From a virus: a stretch of DNA of 23,288 nt. Of the stretch, positions 1 to 5,907 are shown one piece after another; positions within the stretch are counted from its first letter, which is position 1, and each line of letters starts with the position of its first letter. The translations under genes and the position numbers were made by a program. The stretch lies in the IMG/VR virus record IMGVR_UViG_3300010370_000257, positions 1-23,288 of that record, one strand, 5' to 3'. The notes under the pieces are model-generated. The model was not told the origin of the DNA. It searched no databases and worked only from the letters and a program-made list of their open reading frames with translations.

Positions 1-162
1 ACGCTGGTGACAGGTACTAGCTACTATGTCTCCACAACAGCCGGCGGTATCTGCCTAGAAAGCGATCTATCAAGCGGTCATTTCACCACGTTCCTCGGGA
101 TCGCTACCAGTACTAGCCTTTTGGAGCTAGACATCGTGGTCGGCGGCGTAGCCCGAGCGTAA
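1..162 (+). CDS. C-terminal end of a truncated phage structural (tail/fibre or decoration-like) protein
   Basis: The first reading frame is open from base 1 to a TAA at 160-162, followed at once by a second TAA, giving the last 53 residues of a protein whose start lies outside the window. The fragment is rich in Thr, Ser, Gly and Val, with short beta-strand-like runs (GTSYYVSTTAGG, FLGIATSTSLLELDIVV). This pattern is typical of the C-terminal beta domain of phage tail-fibre or DUF2190-like proteins, where GxxYYVS...AGG...GIA...LL.LDI is common. It reads in the same direction as the tail genes at the right end of the window, so it may be the last structural gene of a circularly permuted map. 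The exact family cannot be told from 53 residues. Confidence 0.6.
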   Translation, partial: TLVTGTSYYVSTTAGGICLESDLSSGHFTTFLGIATSTSLLELDIVVGGVARA

Positions 163-270
163 TAAAAATATTTTTTGATTTTAGTCTCGATCCTATTGCG
201 TCGATAACAATTTTGCGTTACAACAAACGCATGTTGGTTGTCACAGTTTCAAATCTATAGGATTTAGATT
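163..270 (+). promoter_or_regulatory. AT-rich intergenic gap upstream of the early genes, candidate promoter region
   Basis: This is the longest gap of the window (108 bases) and separates the structural fragment on the left from the first early gene. It begins with an A/T run. It holds a short hairpin, TGCGTT (214-219), loop ACAACA, AACGCA (226-231). A possible but poor promoter match (TTGGTT 234-239, TATAGG 256-261, 16-base spacing) would leave only about 9 bases before the ATG at 271. The location before an all-+ early block makes a promoter likely, but I cannot pin down its boxes. Confidence 0.3.
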
Positions 271-492
271 ATGGAATCTTCTAAGGCTCTCGCCGCATCT
301 CTAGCGGCAACGTATGTCATGTACCACGAACGCGGCAATGCAGTCATGGCGCTACAGGCGCAGCATGACGCAGTAATCAGGTACGCTTTAGTTTCGGTCA
401 AGCAGTGGCAACGTCTAGTTGCTGCTGAGCAGCGCGCTAGCGAGCGTGACCGTATCGCCATTGAGCGCAAGCTATCTACCCGTGGTCGATAG
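271..492 (+). CDS. Small hypothetical protein (first early gene)
   Basis: This 73-residue protein is not recognised. The ATG at 271 is preceded by a weak ribosome-binding match (AGGA at about 259-263). The N-terminal half is Ala-rich and probably helical. The C-terminal third is highly charged (VAAEQRASERDRIAIERK), suggesting a long amphipathic helix. There is no signal peptide, cysteine motif or membrane span. It is the first gene after the intergenic gap and its stop codon overlaps the GTG start of the next gene, so it is probably the leader gene of the early transcript. Small early proteins in this position often modify host functions, but nothing in the sequence shows which. Confidence 0.55.
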   Translation: MESSKALAASLAATYVMYHERGNAVMALQAQHDAVIRYALVSVKQWQRLVAAEQRASERDRIAIERKLSTRGR

Positions 493-703
493 AACCTGCC
501 GCATGTGTGGCGAGCCTCTACGCCGCAACAACAGCAAGTTTTGCTCATCGAAGTGCAGCAAACTTGCAACCCACATGACGAATATCTCGCCATGGAAAAT
601 TTCATGTGCGCCGCATCGGTGCAAAACGTGCGGGCATCTGATCAGTACCAAAGATTGTTTCGAGTGTTATTTGATCGCTAAAAGAGAAAGAGAAAAGCAA
701 TGA
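482..703 (+). CDS. Small zinc-finger protein with two cysteine-pair knuckles
   Basis: The protein has 73 residues when read from the GTG at 482, which overlaps the preceding stop (490-492). The frame is open further upstream, with another possible start at 419, but that part would lie inside the previous gene and has no cysteine motifs. Two cysteine clusters are visible: CRMC followed by FCSSKC near residues 6-26, and CKTC followed by CFEC near residues 47-61. Together they form treble-clef or zinc-ribbon-like metal-binding knuckles. The C-terminus is basic (KREREK). Such short phage proteins often bind DNA or RNA, or are adaptors, but the target is unknown. No strong ribosome-binding site precedes the GTG, so translation may be coupled to the gene before it. 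Confidence 0.55.
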   Translation: MVDRTCRMCGEPLRRNNSKFCSSKCSKLATHMTNISPWKISCAPHRCKTCGHLISTKDCFECYLIAKREREKQ

Positions 704-933
704 TTGACAAAGTAGAAATTTACTGGGACCGCCAGGATTGCAGCAATGAAGGCTGGGCGTATCGTGCGTGGAGTGACGGAGAAACAATCGCCAGCGGCGC
801 CATTGATGGCCGTTTAGTATCTAACGCAATACAGGCCACAATTTACGAACTGGATTTGCCTATAGCAGCAGACGAGTTTGCAGTGACGGATGCAGATGGT
901 GGTTTTGCGGTTTGGGATATAAGCAACAAATAA
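700..933 (+). CDS. Small acidic hypothetical protein
   Basis: This 77-residue protein is not recognised. Its ATG overlaps the preceding stop as ATGA, and a purine-rich AGAGAAAGAG stretch upstream could serve as the ribosome-binding site. The sequence is acidic and aromatic-rich (VEIYWDRQD, GWAYRAWSDGE, FAVWDISNK), with alternating strand-like segments, and looks like a small folded alpha/beta or beta-sheet protein without membrane or metal motifs. It lies between the zinc-finger gene and the exonuclease in the early block. A role in recombination or host take-over is possible only by position. Confidence 0.55.
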   Translation: MIDKVEIYWDRQDCSNEGWAYRAWSDGETIASGAIDGRLVSNAIQATIYELDLPIAADEFAVTDADGGFAVWDISNK

Positions 934-950
934 GAGCAGGAAAATCACAA

Positions 951-1835
951 ATGAAAACCGATCGTATGGAATGGCGCGAACGCCGGCGCAAATTTATTGG
1001 CGGCAGCGATGCCCCAGCTATTTTAGGCGTGTGCCCATTCAAATCGCCCCTGCAAGTATGGGCGGCGAAGCAGGGCATTGACTATGTGAGCGATTCGCAG
1101 ACCGAAGCGATGGCCTGGGGAACCCGACTGGAGCCTGTCATCTGCGAGGCGCTTAGCGAGCGACTTGGTGAGCCGGTGCGGCAATGGGATCAAGACCTGA
1201 TTGTTATCCACCCGACGCGGACGTGGCAAGCCTGTACGCCCGATGCGTTTGTTGGAAACGATCAAAGCCGTCTGGTGGAAATCAAAACGACAAACAGCTA
1301 CAGATCGAGCGAATGGGAGGAAGGCGTACCACTGCACTACCAGGTACAGGTTCAGCATAACCTGGCAGTGACCGGAGCGGCGGAAGCTGTGGTAGCGTGT
1401 TTAGTCGGCGGTCAAAAGCTGATTGTTCACGAAGTGAAGCCTATCCCAGAATTTATTGCCGGCCTGTGCGTGAAAGAGGAGGCGTTTTGGCGCAATTGCC
1501 GCGAAGGCATCGAGCCGACCGCAGGCGCCGGGATGATTGATCGAGCAATCCTTGGTGAGCTATACACGCCTCGGGATGAACCGCTGATTTTTGCCGAGGG
1601 CCCAGTAGTTGCCGAGGCCGAAGCGATTGACGCAGAGCTAGAGCAGCTGCGGGATCAGATTAAACAGCTAGGCAATCGCAAGGAGCAACTTGAAAACCAG
1701 ATGTTGCAGCTAATGGCGGGCCATGAAACGGCTGTACTGCCAAGCGGCGCGAAGTGGTCGTACAAGTGGCAGACTCGCAAAGCGTATGAAGTGGCCGAAA
1801 GCAAATACCGAGTACTGCGGAGGTCAAGCAAGTGA
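951..1835 (+). CDS. YqaJ/lambda-exonuclease-family viral recombinase (5'-3' exonuclease)
   Basis: This 294-residue PD-(D/E)XK nuclease would resect double-stranded DNA ends to give 3' single strands for annealing. The YqaJ signature is clear: IGGSDAPAILG near residue 17, W.TRLEP with E61, TPDAF (D98), LVEIK (E110, K112) and the QVQVQHN helix near 131-137. D98, E110 and K112 fit the metal-binding and catalytic Asp-Glu-Lys positions of the family. The C-terminus (about 220-260) is a coiled coil, possibly for oligomerisation or partner binding. I chose ATG 951 because AGCAGGA lies about 10 bases upstream; an in-frame start at 912 lies inside the previous gene. The RecT-type partner follows one small gene later, making a two-component (exonuclease plus annealing protein) system. 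Confidence 0.9.
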   Translation: MKTDRMEWRERRRKFIGGSDAPAILGVCPFKSPLQVWAAKQGIDYVSDSQTEAMAWGTRLEPVICEALSERLGEPVRQWDQDLIVIHPTRTWQACTPDAFVGNDQSRLVEIKTTNSYRSSEWEEGVPLHYQVQVQHNLAVTGAAEAVVACLVGGQKLIVHEVKPIPEFIAGLCVKEEAFWRNCREGIEPTAGAGMIDRAILGELYTPRDEPLIFAEGPVVAEAEAIDAELEQLRDQIKQLGNRKEQLENQMLQLMAGHETAVLPSGAKWSYKWQTRKAYEVAESKYRVLRRSSK

Positions 1836-2008
1836 CACTAGAGGAAAGGCTATTAGAGGCGGTGCGTGACGGTGTGCGGGATGCTGTAGTGGATCTGGTG
1901 CAGTGTTCCGATTTGGGGCCGGCGATCATTGAGCAAATGGCAGCTGCGGCGGGTAAAGCGATGCTGGAAAAGATTGATTTTAAAATAAAGGACAAAGCAA
2001 GTGAGTGA
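1832..2008 (+). CDS. 58-residue hypothetical protein between exonuclease and annealing protein
   Basis: The reading frame starts at GTG 1832, overlapping the exonuclease stop (GTGA), and ends at TGA 2006-2008, overlapping the annealing-protein start at 2001. It reads MTLEERLLEAVRDGVRDAVV and so on, is Ala-, Glu- and Asp-rich, and is predicted helical throughout, with amphipathic periodicity and a single cysteine. It fills the space between two genes that are otherwise contiguous, with coupled stop/start overlaps at both ends, which is the main evidence that it is real. It could be an adaptor or cofactor of the recombinase pair, but no family is recognised. Confidence 0.5.
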   Translation: MTLEERLLEAVRDGVRDAVVDLVQCSDLGPAIIEQMAAAAGKAMLEKIDFKIKDKASE

Positions 2009-2645
2009 ACTAATTGAAGTACAGGCAGTAGAGACCGATGAGGCAATTACTAAGCAGGAAAAGCAGTTGTCTGTAACGGAACGTTGGTTTGTGCTTGCAC
2101 AGCGCGAAGCAAAGTTACTAGCTAATAGCGATTACGCGCCAAAGGCATATAAAGGCAATATTCCAAATTGTACTGTCGTAATCAATCTAGCCAGGCGGCT
2201 CGGGCTCGACCCGGCAACCGTCATGCAGAATACGGCGATCATCCATGGCAAGCCGGCGTGGGAAGCAAAATTTGTGATCGCGCTTATCAACCGGGCCAAC
2301 GTGTTTACTCGTCTGAACTATGTATTCTCTGGTACGCCTGGCAGCGATGACTGGGGGTGTAGAGTCGTCACCATCGATAAGCAAACTGGCGAGCGTCTTG
2401 AGGGCCCGCTAGTAACGATTGCTATGGCAAAAGCCGACGGGTGGTTCGCCAAAGAAGGCAGCAAGTGGCGAACGATACCGCAACAAATGCTGATTTACAG
2501 GGCAGCTACATTTTTTGGCCGGGTCCACTGTCCCGAAATAATCATGGGATTTCAAACGCAGGACGAACTGGACGAGATTGAGCCGGTGAAGCCTGTAGGG
2601 AAGATTGGGTTGATGGAGTTGGTGGAAGATAGTGTAGGGAATTAA
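2001..2645 (+). CDS. recT: RecT-type single-strand annealing protein
   Basis: This 214-residue protein would coat and anneal complementary single strands made by the exonuclease at 951-1835. Family features visible are the central FVIALINRANVF/RLNYVF segment (near residues 90-108), TIAMAKADGWF, and the C-terminal block KWRTIPQQMLIYRAATFFGR followed by PEIIMGFQTQDEL. This arrangement is characteristic of RecT-like recombinases, which end with a Trp/Arg-rich helix and an MG..T.DE motif. The start is GTG 2001 with AAGGA (1987-1991) at good spacing. It is somewhat shorter than typical RecT (about 270 residues), mainly at the N-terminus. Erf-type annealing proteins are a less likely alternative. 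Confidence 0.85.
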   Translation: MSELIEVQAVETDEAITKQEKQLSVTERWFVLAQREAKLLANSDYAPKAYKGNIPNCTVVINLARRLGLDPATVMQNTAIIHGKPAWEAKFVIALINRANVFTRLNYVFSGTPGSDDWGCRVVTIDKQTGERLEGPLVTIAMAKADGWFAKEGSKWRTIPQQMLIYRAATFFGRVHCPEIIMGFQTQDELDEIEPVKPVGKIGLMELVEDSVGN

Positions 2646-2660
2646 CAAAAGGAATATTTT

Positions 2661-3458
2661 GTGCAAATAACCATTGAAACAATTACGCCAAGTCAGGCGG
2701 CGGCTTGGTTGACCTTAAACGTAAACAACAGGCCGATTTCAAATTCGCTTGTCAAGCAATATGCCAAAGAAATGAAAAATGGAACTTGGCGACTAACTCA
2801 CCAGGGAATCGCTTTTAGTGCGGATGGCATATTACTTGACGGTCAGCATCGCTTGCTGGCAATTATTGAAAGCAAAGTGGCTGTTGCTATGGTCGTTAGT
2901 CGCGGTGTTGATAACCGAGCCCAGCTAGTCATGGATGATCACAAAAAACGATCAGCTGGCGACGCGTTGAGTTTAGTTCGCAAAGAAAAAATTAGCAATC
3001 AGCGTGTCTCGGTAATCAGAGCTGTTGCCGAACTGACGCGGTCAAGCAGATCAAGCCGCATGAGCAAAGAAGAACTAGATATTGTTTACGATACTTTTAA
3101 GCCGGCATTGGAGTTTGTTGCGCCGCTGTTTCCCAACGAAAAAGGCGTGTCCTCAGCGCCGATCAAAGGCGCAATTGTTCTTGCATGGTTTTATGTTGAG
3201 GATCTGGCAAAGCTGGAAAGGTTTTGCGATGTGCTATCGGGTCGGCAAATGGGTACGAACGAAACAGAAAAATGTGCCGTGTTGTTGCGGGAATTTATGC
3301 TCAAGAATGGCATGAAAAATCACGCAGACAGGACGGACGCGTTTTTTAAGGCCCAGAGAGCTATTGTTGCGTTTGTAAACGGTGAAAAACTTTCTAAGTT
3401 GTACGGTAGTTTGCAGTTTGAGTGGCCGCTAAAAAATCCAGTAAGAACGCTGTGTTAA
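2661..3458 (+). CDS. ParB-like nuclease-fold protein
   Basis: This 265-residue protein has a ParB/Srx-like N-terminal domain. It contains the diagnostic segment NGTWRLTHQGIAFS followed by LLDGQHRLLAI, with DGQHR at residues 60-64, the nucleotide-binding motif shared by ParB and sulfiredoxin-like folds. An N-terminal helix (ITPSQAAAWL) and a SN.LVKQYAKEM helix precede it, as in phage ParB-like proteins. The C-terminal 150 residues are helical and not recognised. The start is GTG 2661 with AAGGA about 8 bases upstream. Phage members of this family are linked to DNA binding or nuclease activity rather than plasmid partition, and its place after the recombination genes fits DNA metabolism. The exact role is unknown. 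Confidence 0.75.
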   Translation: MQITIETITPSQAAAWLTLNVNNRPISNSLVKQYAKEMKNGTWRLTHQGIAFSADGILLDGQHRLLAIIESKVAVAMVVSRGVDNRAQLVMDDHKKRSAGDALSLVRKEKISNQRVSVIRAVAELTRSSRSSRMSKEELDIVYDTFKPALEFVAPLFPNEKGVSSAPIKGAIVLAWFYVEDLAKLERFCDVLSGRQMGTNETEKCAVLLREFMLKNGMKNHADRTDAFFKAQRAIVAFVNGEKLSKLYGSLQFEWPLKNPVRTLC

Positions 3459-3481
3459 TGACAACATCATAAGATTATTTT

Positions 3482-3486
3482 GGAGG
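3482..3486 (+). promoter_or_regulatory. Strong ribosome-binding site of csrA containing a GGA motif
   Basis: GGAGG lies 8 bases before the ATG at 3495 and decides that start over an in-frame TTG at 3480. The same bases contain the GGA core that CsrA proteins recognise, so the phage CsrA could bind its own leader. Self-repression is inference; a proper hairpin loop around this GGA is not obvious. Confidence 0.6.
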
Positions 3487-3494
3487 TTAGCAAA

Positions 3495-3707
3495 ATGGCA
3501 AGGAAGCATAAATCCACAGGGCGGTTAGTTCTCGGCCGGCGACTTGGCGAGCGTGTGTTCATCGGCGCGGTATCGGTGGAGATTGCCAGGATCGAGGGTA
3601 ATCGAGTTTGGTTAGGTGTGGTGGCCCCGCCGGAGGTCAAAGTGGTGCGTGAGGAATTGATAGATTTGCCAGAGGCCGGCAAAGATGCTAAAACGGATTT
3701 AGCTTGA
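3495..3707 (+). CDS. csrA: CsrA/RsmA-family translational regulator
   Basis: This 70-residue CsrA homologue belongs to a family of homodimeric RNA-binding proteins that block or remodel ribosome-binding sites by binding GGA motifs. The family pattern is nearly complete: LVLGRRLGERVFIG (residues 11-24), a V.I..I.GNRVWLGV strand segment, then APPEVKVVREEL with the conserved Arg of the RNA-binding surface. It differs from bacterial CsrA by an N-terminal extension of about 9 residues (ARKHKSTGR). The start ATG has GGAGG 8 bases upstream. It is the last gene before the intrinsic terminator, so it closes the early transcript. A role in switching early to late translation or redirecting host mRNAs is inference. 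Confidence 0.88.
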   Translation: MARKHKSTGRLVLGRRLGERVFIGAVSVEIARIEGNRVWLGVVAPPEVKVVREELIDLPEAGKDAKTDLA

Positions 3708-3749
3708 CTAGCAGCAAGCTACTAATCGTAAACGCGGGAAACCGCATTG

Positions 3750-3793
3750 AACCGTCTGTTTGGGTCTGCTAGCCCAGGCAGGCGGTTTTTTAT
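3750..3793 (+). terminator. Intrinsic (Rho-independent) terminator after csrA
   Basis: A 15-base arm at 3750-3764 (AACCGTCTGTTTGGG) pairs with 3773-3787 (CCCAGGCAGGCGGTT) with three G-U pairs and no mismatches, around an 8-base loop. A T-run (TTTTTT, 3786-3791) follows. It sits between csrA and the replication gene at 3804, the only other intergenic gap of note, and marks the end of the early transcript or an attenuation point in front of the replication and late genes. Confidence 0.85.
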
Positions 3794-3803
3794 TGGGTGA
3801 CGT

Positions 3804-4616
3804 ATGGGAAAAGCGCCAGGATTTTGGTTTTTTACAGGCGACTGGTTGAAGGATCCAGAGCTAAGATTTTGCTCGATTTTTGCTAGAGGTTTGCTTGTCG
3901 ATTTGCTTTGCTACATGTTTGAATCAAAACGGCAGGGCTATTTAGTTTGGCCTAACGGTAATGCAATTACGGACGAAGAAATCGCAATGTCGATCGGTGG
4001 TGGAACGCAGCAGCAAAAGGTTGACGCCATACTGGAATTGGTAGTAAAAGGCGTACTATCGAGGGATGAGAATGGCGTTTTGTATTCTCGCAGATTAGCC
4101 AGATTATCGAGTTTATCAAGCGCTCGCGCAGAAGCAGGTAGCAAAGGTGGAAGCAAACTTCAAGCAAACCGCAAGCAAAACGCTAAGCAAACTGGCAAGC
4201 AAAACACGGGGGTTTCTGATTCGGTTTCAGATTCGGTTTCAGATTCGTTTAATACCCCCCATAGCCCCCCAGGGGGCAAACGCGGGAGAAAGGCGGCCTA
4301 TCAATTTTCGTTAGCCGACATCCCAGAGTCACTAAAGATCGGCAACCCGCAGCACTTCTACCGCGCCTGGGCCCGCTGGATTCAGCATCGCCAGGAAATC
4401 AAGAAGCCGATTACGCCGACCTCGGCCGAGCAGCAACTGAAACAGTTTGACCTGTGGGGCGTGGACCGGGCTGTAGCTGCGATCGAATACACCATCGCCA
4501 AGGGCTGGCAGGGCCTTAAAGAGCCCGAGGCCAGAGACAAACAGGATTCATTTGATGAGGAGTTTGCTCGGATGCACGAGCGTGTTTCAAGGCAGGTATT
4601 AGGAGAGGTTGTATGA
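3804..4616 (+). CDS. Phage replisome organiser / replication initiation protein
   Basis: This 270-residue protein has the two-domain layout of phage origin-binding initiators. Residues 1-105 (starting MGKAPGFWFFTGDWLKDPEL) form a winged-helix-type domain of the kind found in replisome organisers. Residues about 106-165 are a Gln/Lys/Ser-rich flexible linker with repeated SDSV units. Residues 168-240 form a compact helical domain with an AAIEYTIAKGWQGL segment, seen at the end of phage replication proteins and thought to contact the helicase loader. Linker-coding DNA carries direct repeats and a G/C hairpin, a candidate origin. It is the first gene after the terminator, and a possible helicase loader follows at 5455. 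The start ATG has only a weak GGGTG upstream. Confidence 0.75.
   Translation: MGKAPGFWFFTGDWLKDPELRFCSIFARGLLVDLLCYMFESKRQGYLVWPNGNAITDEEIAMSIGGGTQQQKVDAILELVVKGVLSRDENGVLYSRRLARLSSLSSARAEAGSKGGSKLQANRKQNAKQTGKQNTGVSDSVSDSVSDSFNTPHSPPGGKRGRKAAYQFSLADIPESLKIGNPQHFYRAWARWIQHRQEIKKPITPTSAEQQLKQFDLWGVDRAVAAIEYTIAKGWQGLKEPEARDKQDSFDEEFARMHERVSRQVLGEVV
4151..4203 (+). repeat. Five AAGCAAA direct repeats at 11-12 base spacing (candidate origin iterons)
   Basis: AAGCAAA begins at 4151, 4162, 4173, 4185 and 4197, so the copies are spaced by 11, 11, 12 and 12 bases, about one helical turn apart. Spacing that is not always a multiple of three shows the array is not just a codon repeat. The repeats lie in the linker-coding part of the replication gene, the place where lambda O carries its origin iterons. 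Origin function is inferred. Confidence 0.6.
4212..4247 (+). repeat. Three tandem 12-base repeats GTTTCNGATTCG
   Basis: The unit GTTTC(T/A)GATTCG occurs three times without spacers at 4212-4223, 4224-4235 and 4236-4247, the last two identical. It encodes the VSDS repeat of the linker. It follows the AAGCAAA array directly and is followed by the hairpin GCCCCC/GGGGGC at 4264-4277. It may be part of a replication origin, or only a low-complexity coding repeat. Confidence 0.7.
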
Positions 4617-4909
4617 TTGCAAAAGTTTTTGGTTTATGGCTGCTACTCGCCGCAGCTGCGATCGCACAGGAAGTCAACAGCGACTCGGCAGCATACGCAT
4701 TCGCTAAACGTGAAGCACAGATCCAAGCCGACCGCGAGCGTGTTGGGCATTTTTTAGGGATCGCGCCGGGCTGCCGATTTGCCGGTGTAGGCTCAAGCAA
4801 TTCGACTGCAAGGCCGAATCATTGTACGACGAATCGGTATCGGCTAGTAGCCAGGGCGTTTGCTATCGGGCGAAGTGGCAAAGTTTATTGGTCTGCACAT
4901 TATCGCTAA
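4613..4909 (+). CDS. Small exported protein of planctomycete-phage type, unknown function
   Basis: This 98-residue protein has a clear signal peptide (MIAKVFGLWLLLAAAAIAQE, cleavage probably after AIA-Q at residues 18-19). The mature part has a segment HFLGIAPGCRFAGVGSS, two cysteines and an aromatic C-terminus (GKVYWSAHYR). From memory, the G..PG.RF.GVG.S signature recurs in small secreted proteins of planctomycetes and their phages, but I cannot check that here. The ATG overlaps the stop of the replication gene (ATGA). An exported protein inside a replication block is unexpected. It might act in the envelope, for example in superinfection exclusion, but nothing shows this directly. Confidence 0.6.
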   Translation: MIAKVFGLWLLLAAAAIAQEVNSDSAAYAFAKREAQIQADRERVGHFLGIAPGCRFAGVGSSNSTARPNHCTTNRYRLVARAFAIGRSGKVYWSAHYR

Positions 4910-4933
4910 TAATTAAGTTTAAAGGGTTGTTAT

Positions 4934-5455
4934 ATGAAGCTTGAAGTCGGCAAGAAGTATACAGACGGGCGTGATATCGTCGAAGTAAAGTTTTTTGATT
5001 ACGAAGGGACAGCATGGTGCTTGAGTAATAGAAATTATTGCAGATACATCCACAAAGATGAAAACGACTGGCAAGAAGTCACCGACAAACCCGACCCAGG
5101 CGAAGGCTGGAGGTTGCTACATTCTCATGAAGATGTCGAGGAAGGCGATGAGTTTTGCTCACCCGCCAACAATGTATGGTTGAAATCTGGCGCGTCAAAA
5201 CATTTTGGCGGCAAGCAGGGAAAGTTTGCATATCGTCGCCGCATTGCTACGCAGTACGTGCCATACACTTGGGACGACCGCGATGAGTTGCGGGGACGGT
5301 GGTATCGACGGAAGGGCGACAATTGCGAGTTCATGGTGAACTACGTGACTCGTCACAATGAAAATGACATATCTATTGGCCCCTGGCGTGAAGGTGCGTT
5401 TTTTAAACAATGCGAATGGCTCGACGGTAGCCCGTGCGGAAAGAAGGTGGTGTGA
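4934..5455 (+). CDS. Hypothetical phage protein rich in aromatic and charged residues
   Basis: This 173-residue protein is not recognised. The ATG has AAAGGG about 8 bases upstream. The protein has short strand-like segments, many Trp, Tyr and Asp residues, and a segment PGEGWRLL...E.VEEGDEF followed by W near residues 54-85. That segment resembles a module seen repeatedly in phage hypothetical proteins, with a second related stretch (GRWYRRKGDN) near residue 120. There is no signal peptide, membrane span or conserved cysteine pair. It lies between the exported protein and the possible helicase loader, and its stop codon shares a base with the next start. It may bind nucleic acid or protein; no function is claimed. 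Confidence 0.6.
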   Translation: MKLEVGKKYTDGRDIVEVKFFDYEGTAWCLSNRNYCRYIHKDENDWQEVTDKPDPGEGWRLLHSHEDVEEGDEFCSPANNVWLKSGASKHFGGKQGKFAYRRRIATQYVPYTWDDRDELRGRWYRRKGDNCEFMVNYVTRHNENDISIGPWREGAFFKQCEWLDGSPCGKKVV

Positions 5456-5907
5456 TGAACTCAGTCGAGCAAGGAAAATTGTTTAATGCAATATTCGCCT
5501 ATTTCCCGACATTTCGGACATGGTATCAAGAGCTACCAACGCGCGATCAAACGTATGCGATTTGGAGCAAAGCATTAGCGGAGGTCAACTATATCGACTG
5601 CTTGCAGGTGCTAGACGACTGGACCAGCGGAAAAGCAAAACCGCCGGCTGGATTTGAGCGCGAACAAACGATTTACAAGTTGGCCGCAGCTGCCCGCGAT
5701 ATACAAGCCGAGCGTGACCGCTGGGCCCAAAACGAAAAAACATTGGCGCAGGCGGACAGGAAGCAATACACGCCACTGAAGTTTGATAAGTCAATGAACG
5801 ATGCGTACGCTAAGATTTTAACCCGGCTAGAGGAACATAAGGCTGGCGCAATGACCGATGCCCAGTGGAAGGAATGGTGCGCCAAATGCGCAAGCGAAAT
5901 GGGTTAG
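5455..5907 (+). CDS. Possible helicase loader/inhibitor-like replication protein (G39P-type)
   Basis: This 150-residue all-helical protein begins at ATG 5455, overlapping the previous stop, with AAGGTGG upstream. The N-terminal 75 residues carry the pattern of the phage helicase loader family (G39P of SPP1): LFNAIFAYFPTF, a WYQEL..RD segment, then a helix ending DDWTSGKAKPPAGFE, where the conserved PP closes the domain. The rest is a charged helix (AARDIQAERDRW) and a basic tail. In such systems the loader delivers the replicative helicase to the initiator at the origin, and an initiator-like gene sits just upstream here. The match is from pattern only; an unrelated helical protein is possible. 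Confidence 0.5.
   Translation: MNSVEQGKLFNAIFAYFPTFRTWYQELPTRDQTYAIWSKALAEVNYIDCLQVLDDWTSGKAKPPAGFEREQTIYKLAAAARDIQAERDRWAQNEKTLAQADRKQYTPLKFDKSMNDAYAKILTRLEEHKAGAMTDAQWKEWCAKCASEMG

Noticed and set aside
165-179. A/T palindrome AAAAATATTTTT after the first stop codon as a terminator
   Set aside because: The stem is only A-T pairs with no loop or G/C base, so it is unlikely to terminate transcription.
912-950. Upstream in-frame start for the exonuclease at 912
   Set aside because: It lies inside the preceding gene, adds a non-conserved 13-residue stretch, and ATG 951 has a better-placed AGCAGGA.
3704-3734. Promoter-like TTGACT at 3704-3709 at the end of csrA
   Set aside because: At 16-18 base spacing the -10 region (CGTAAA or neighbours) matches poorly, and the resulting RNA would end at the terminator after about 50 bases.
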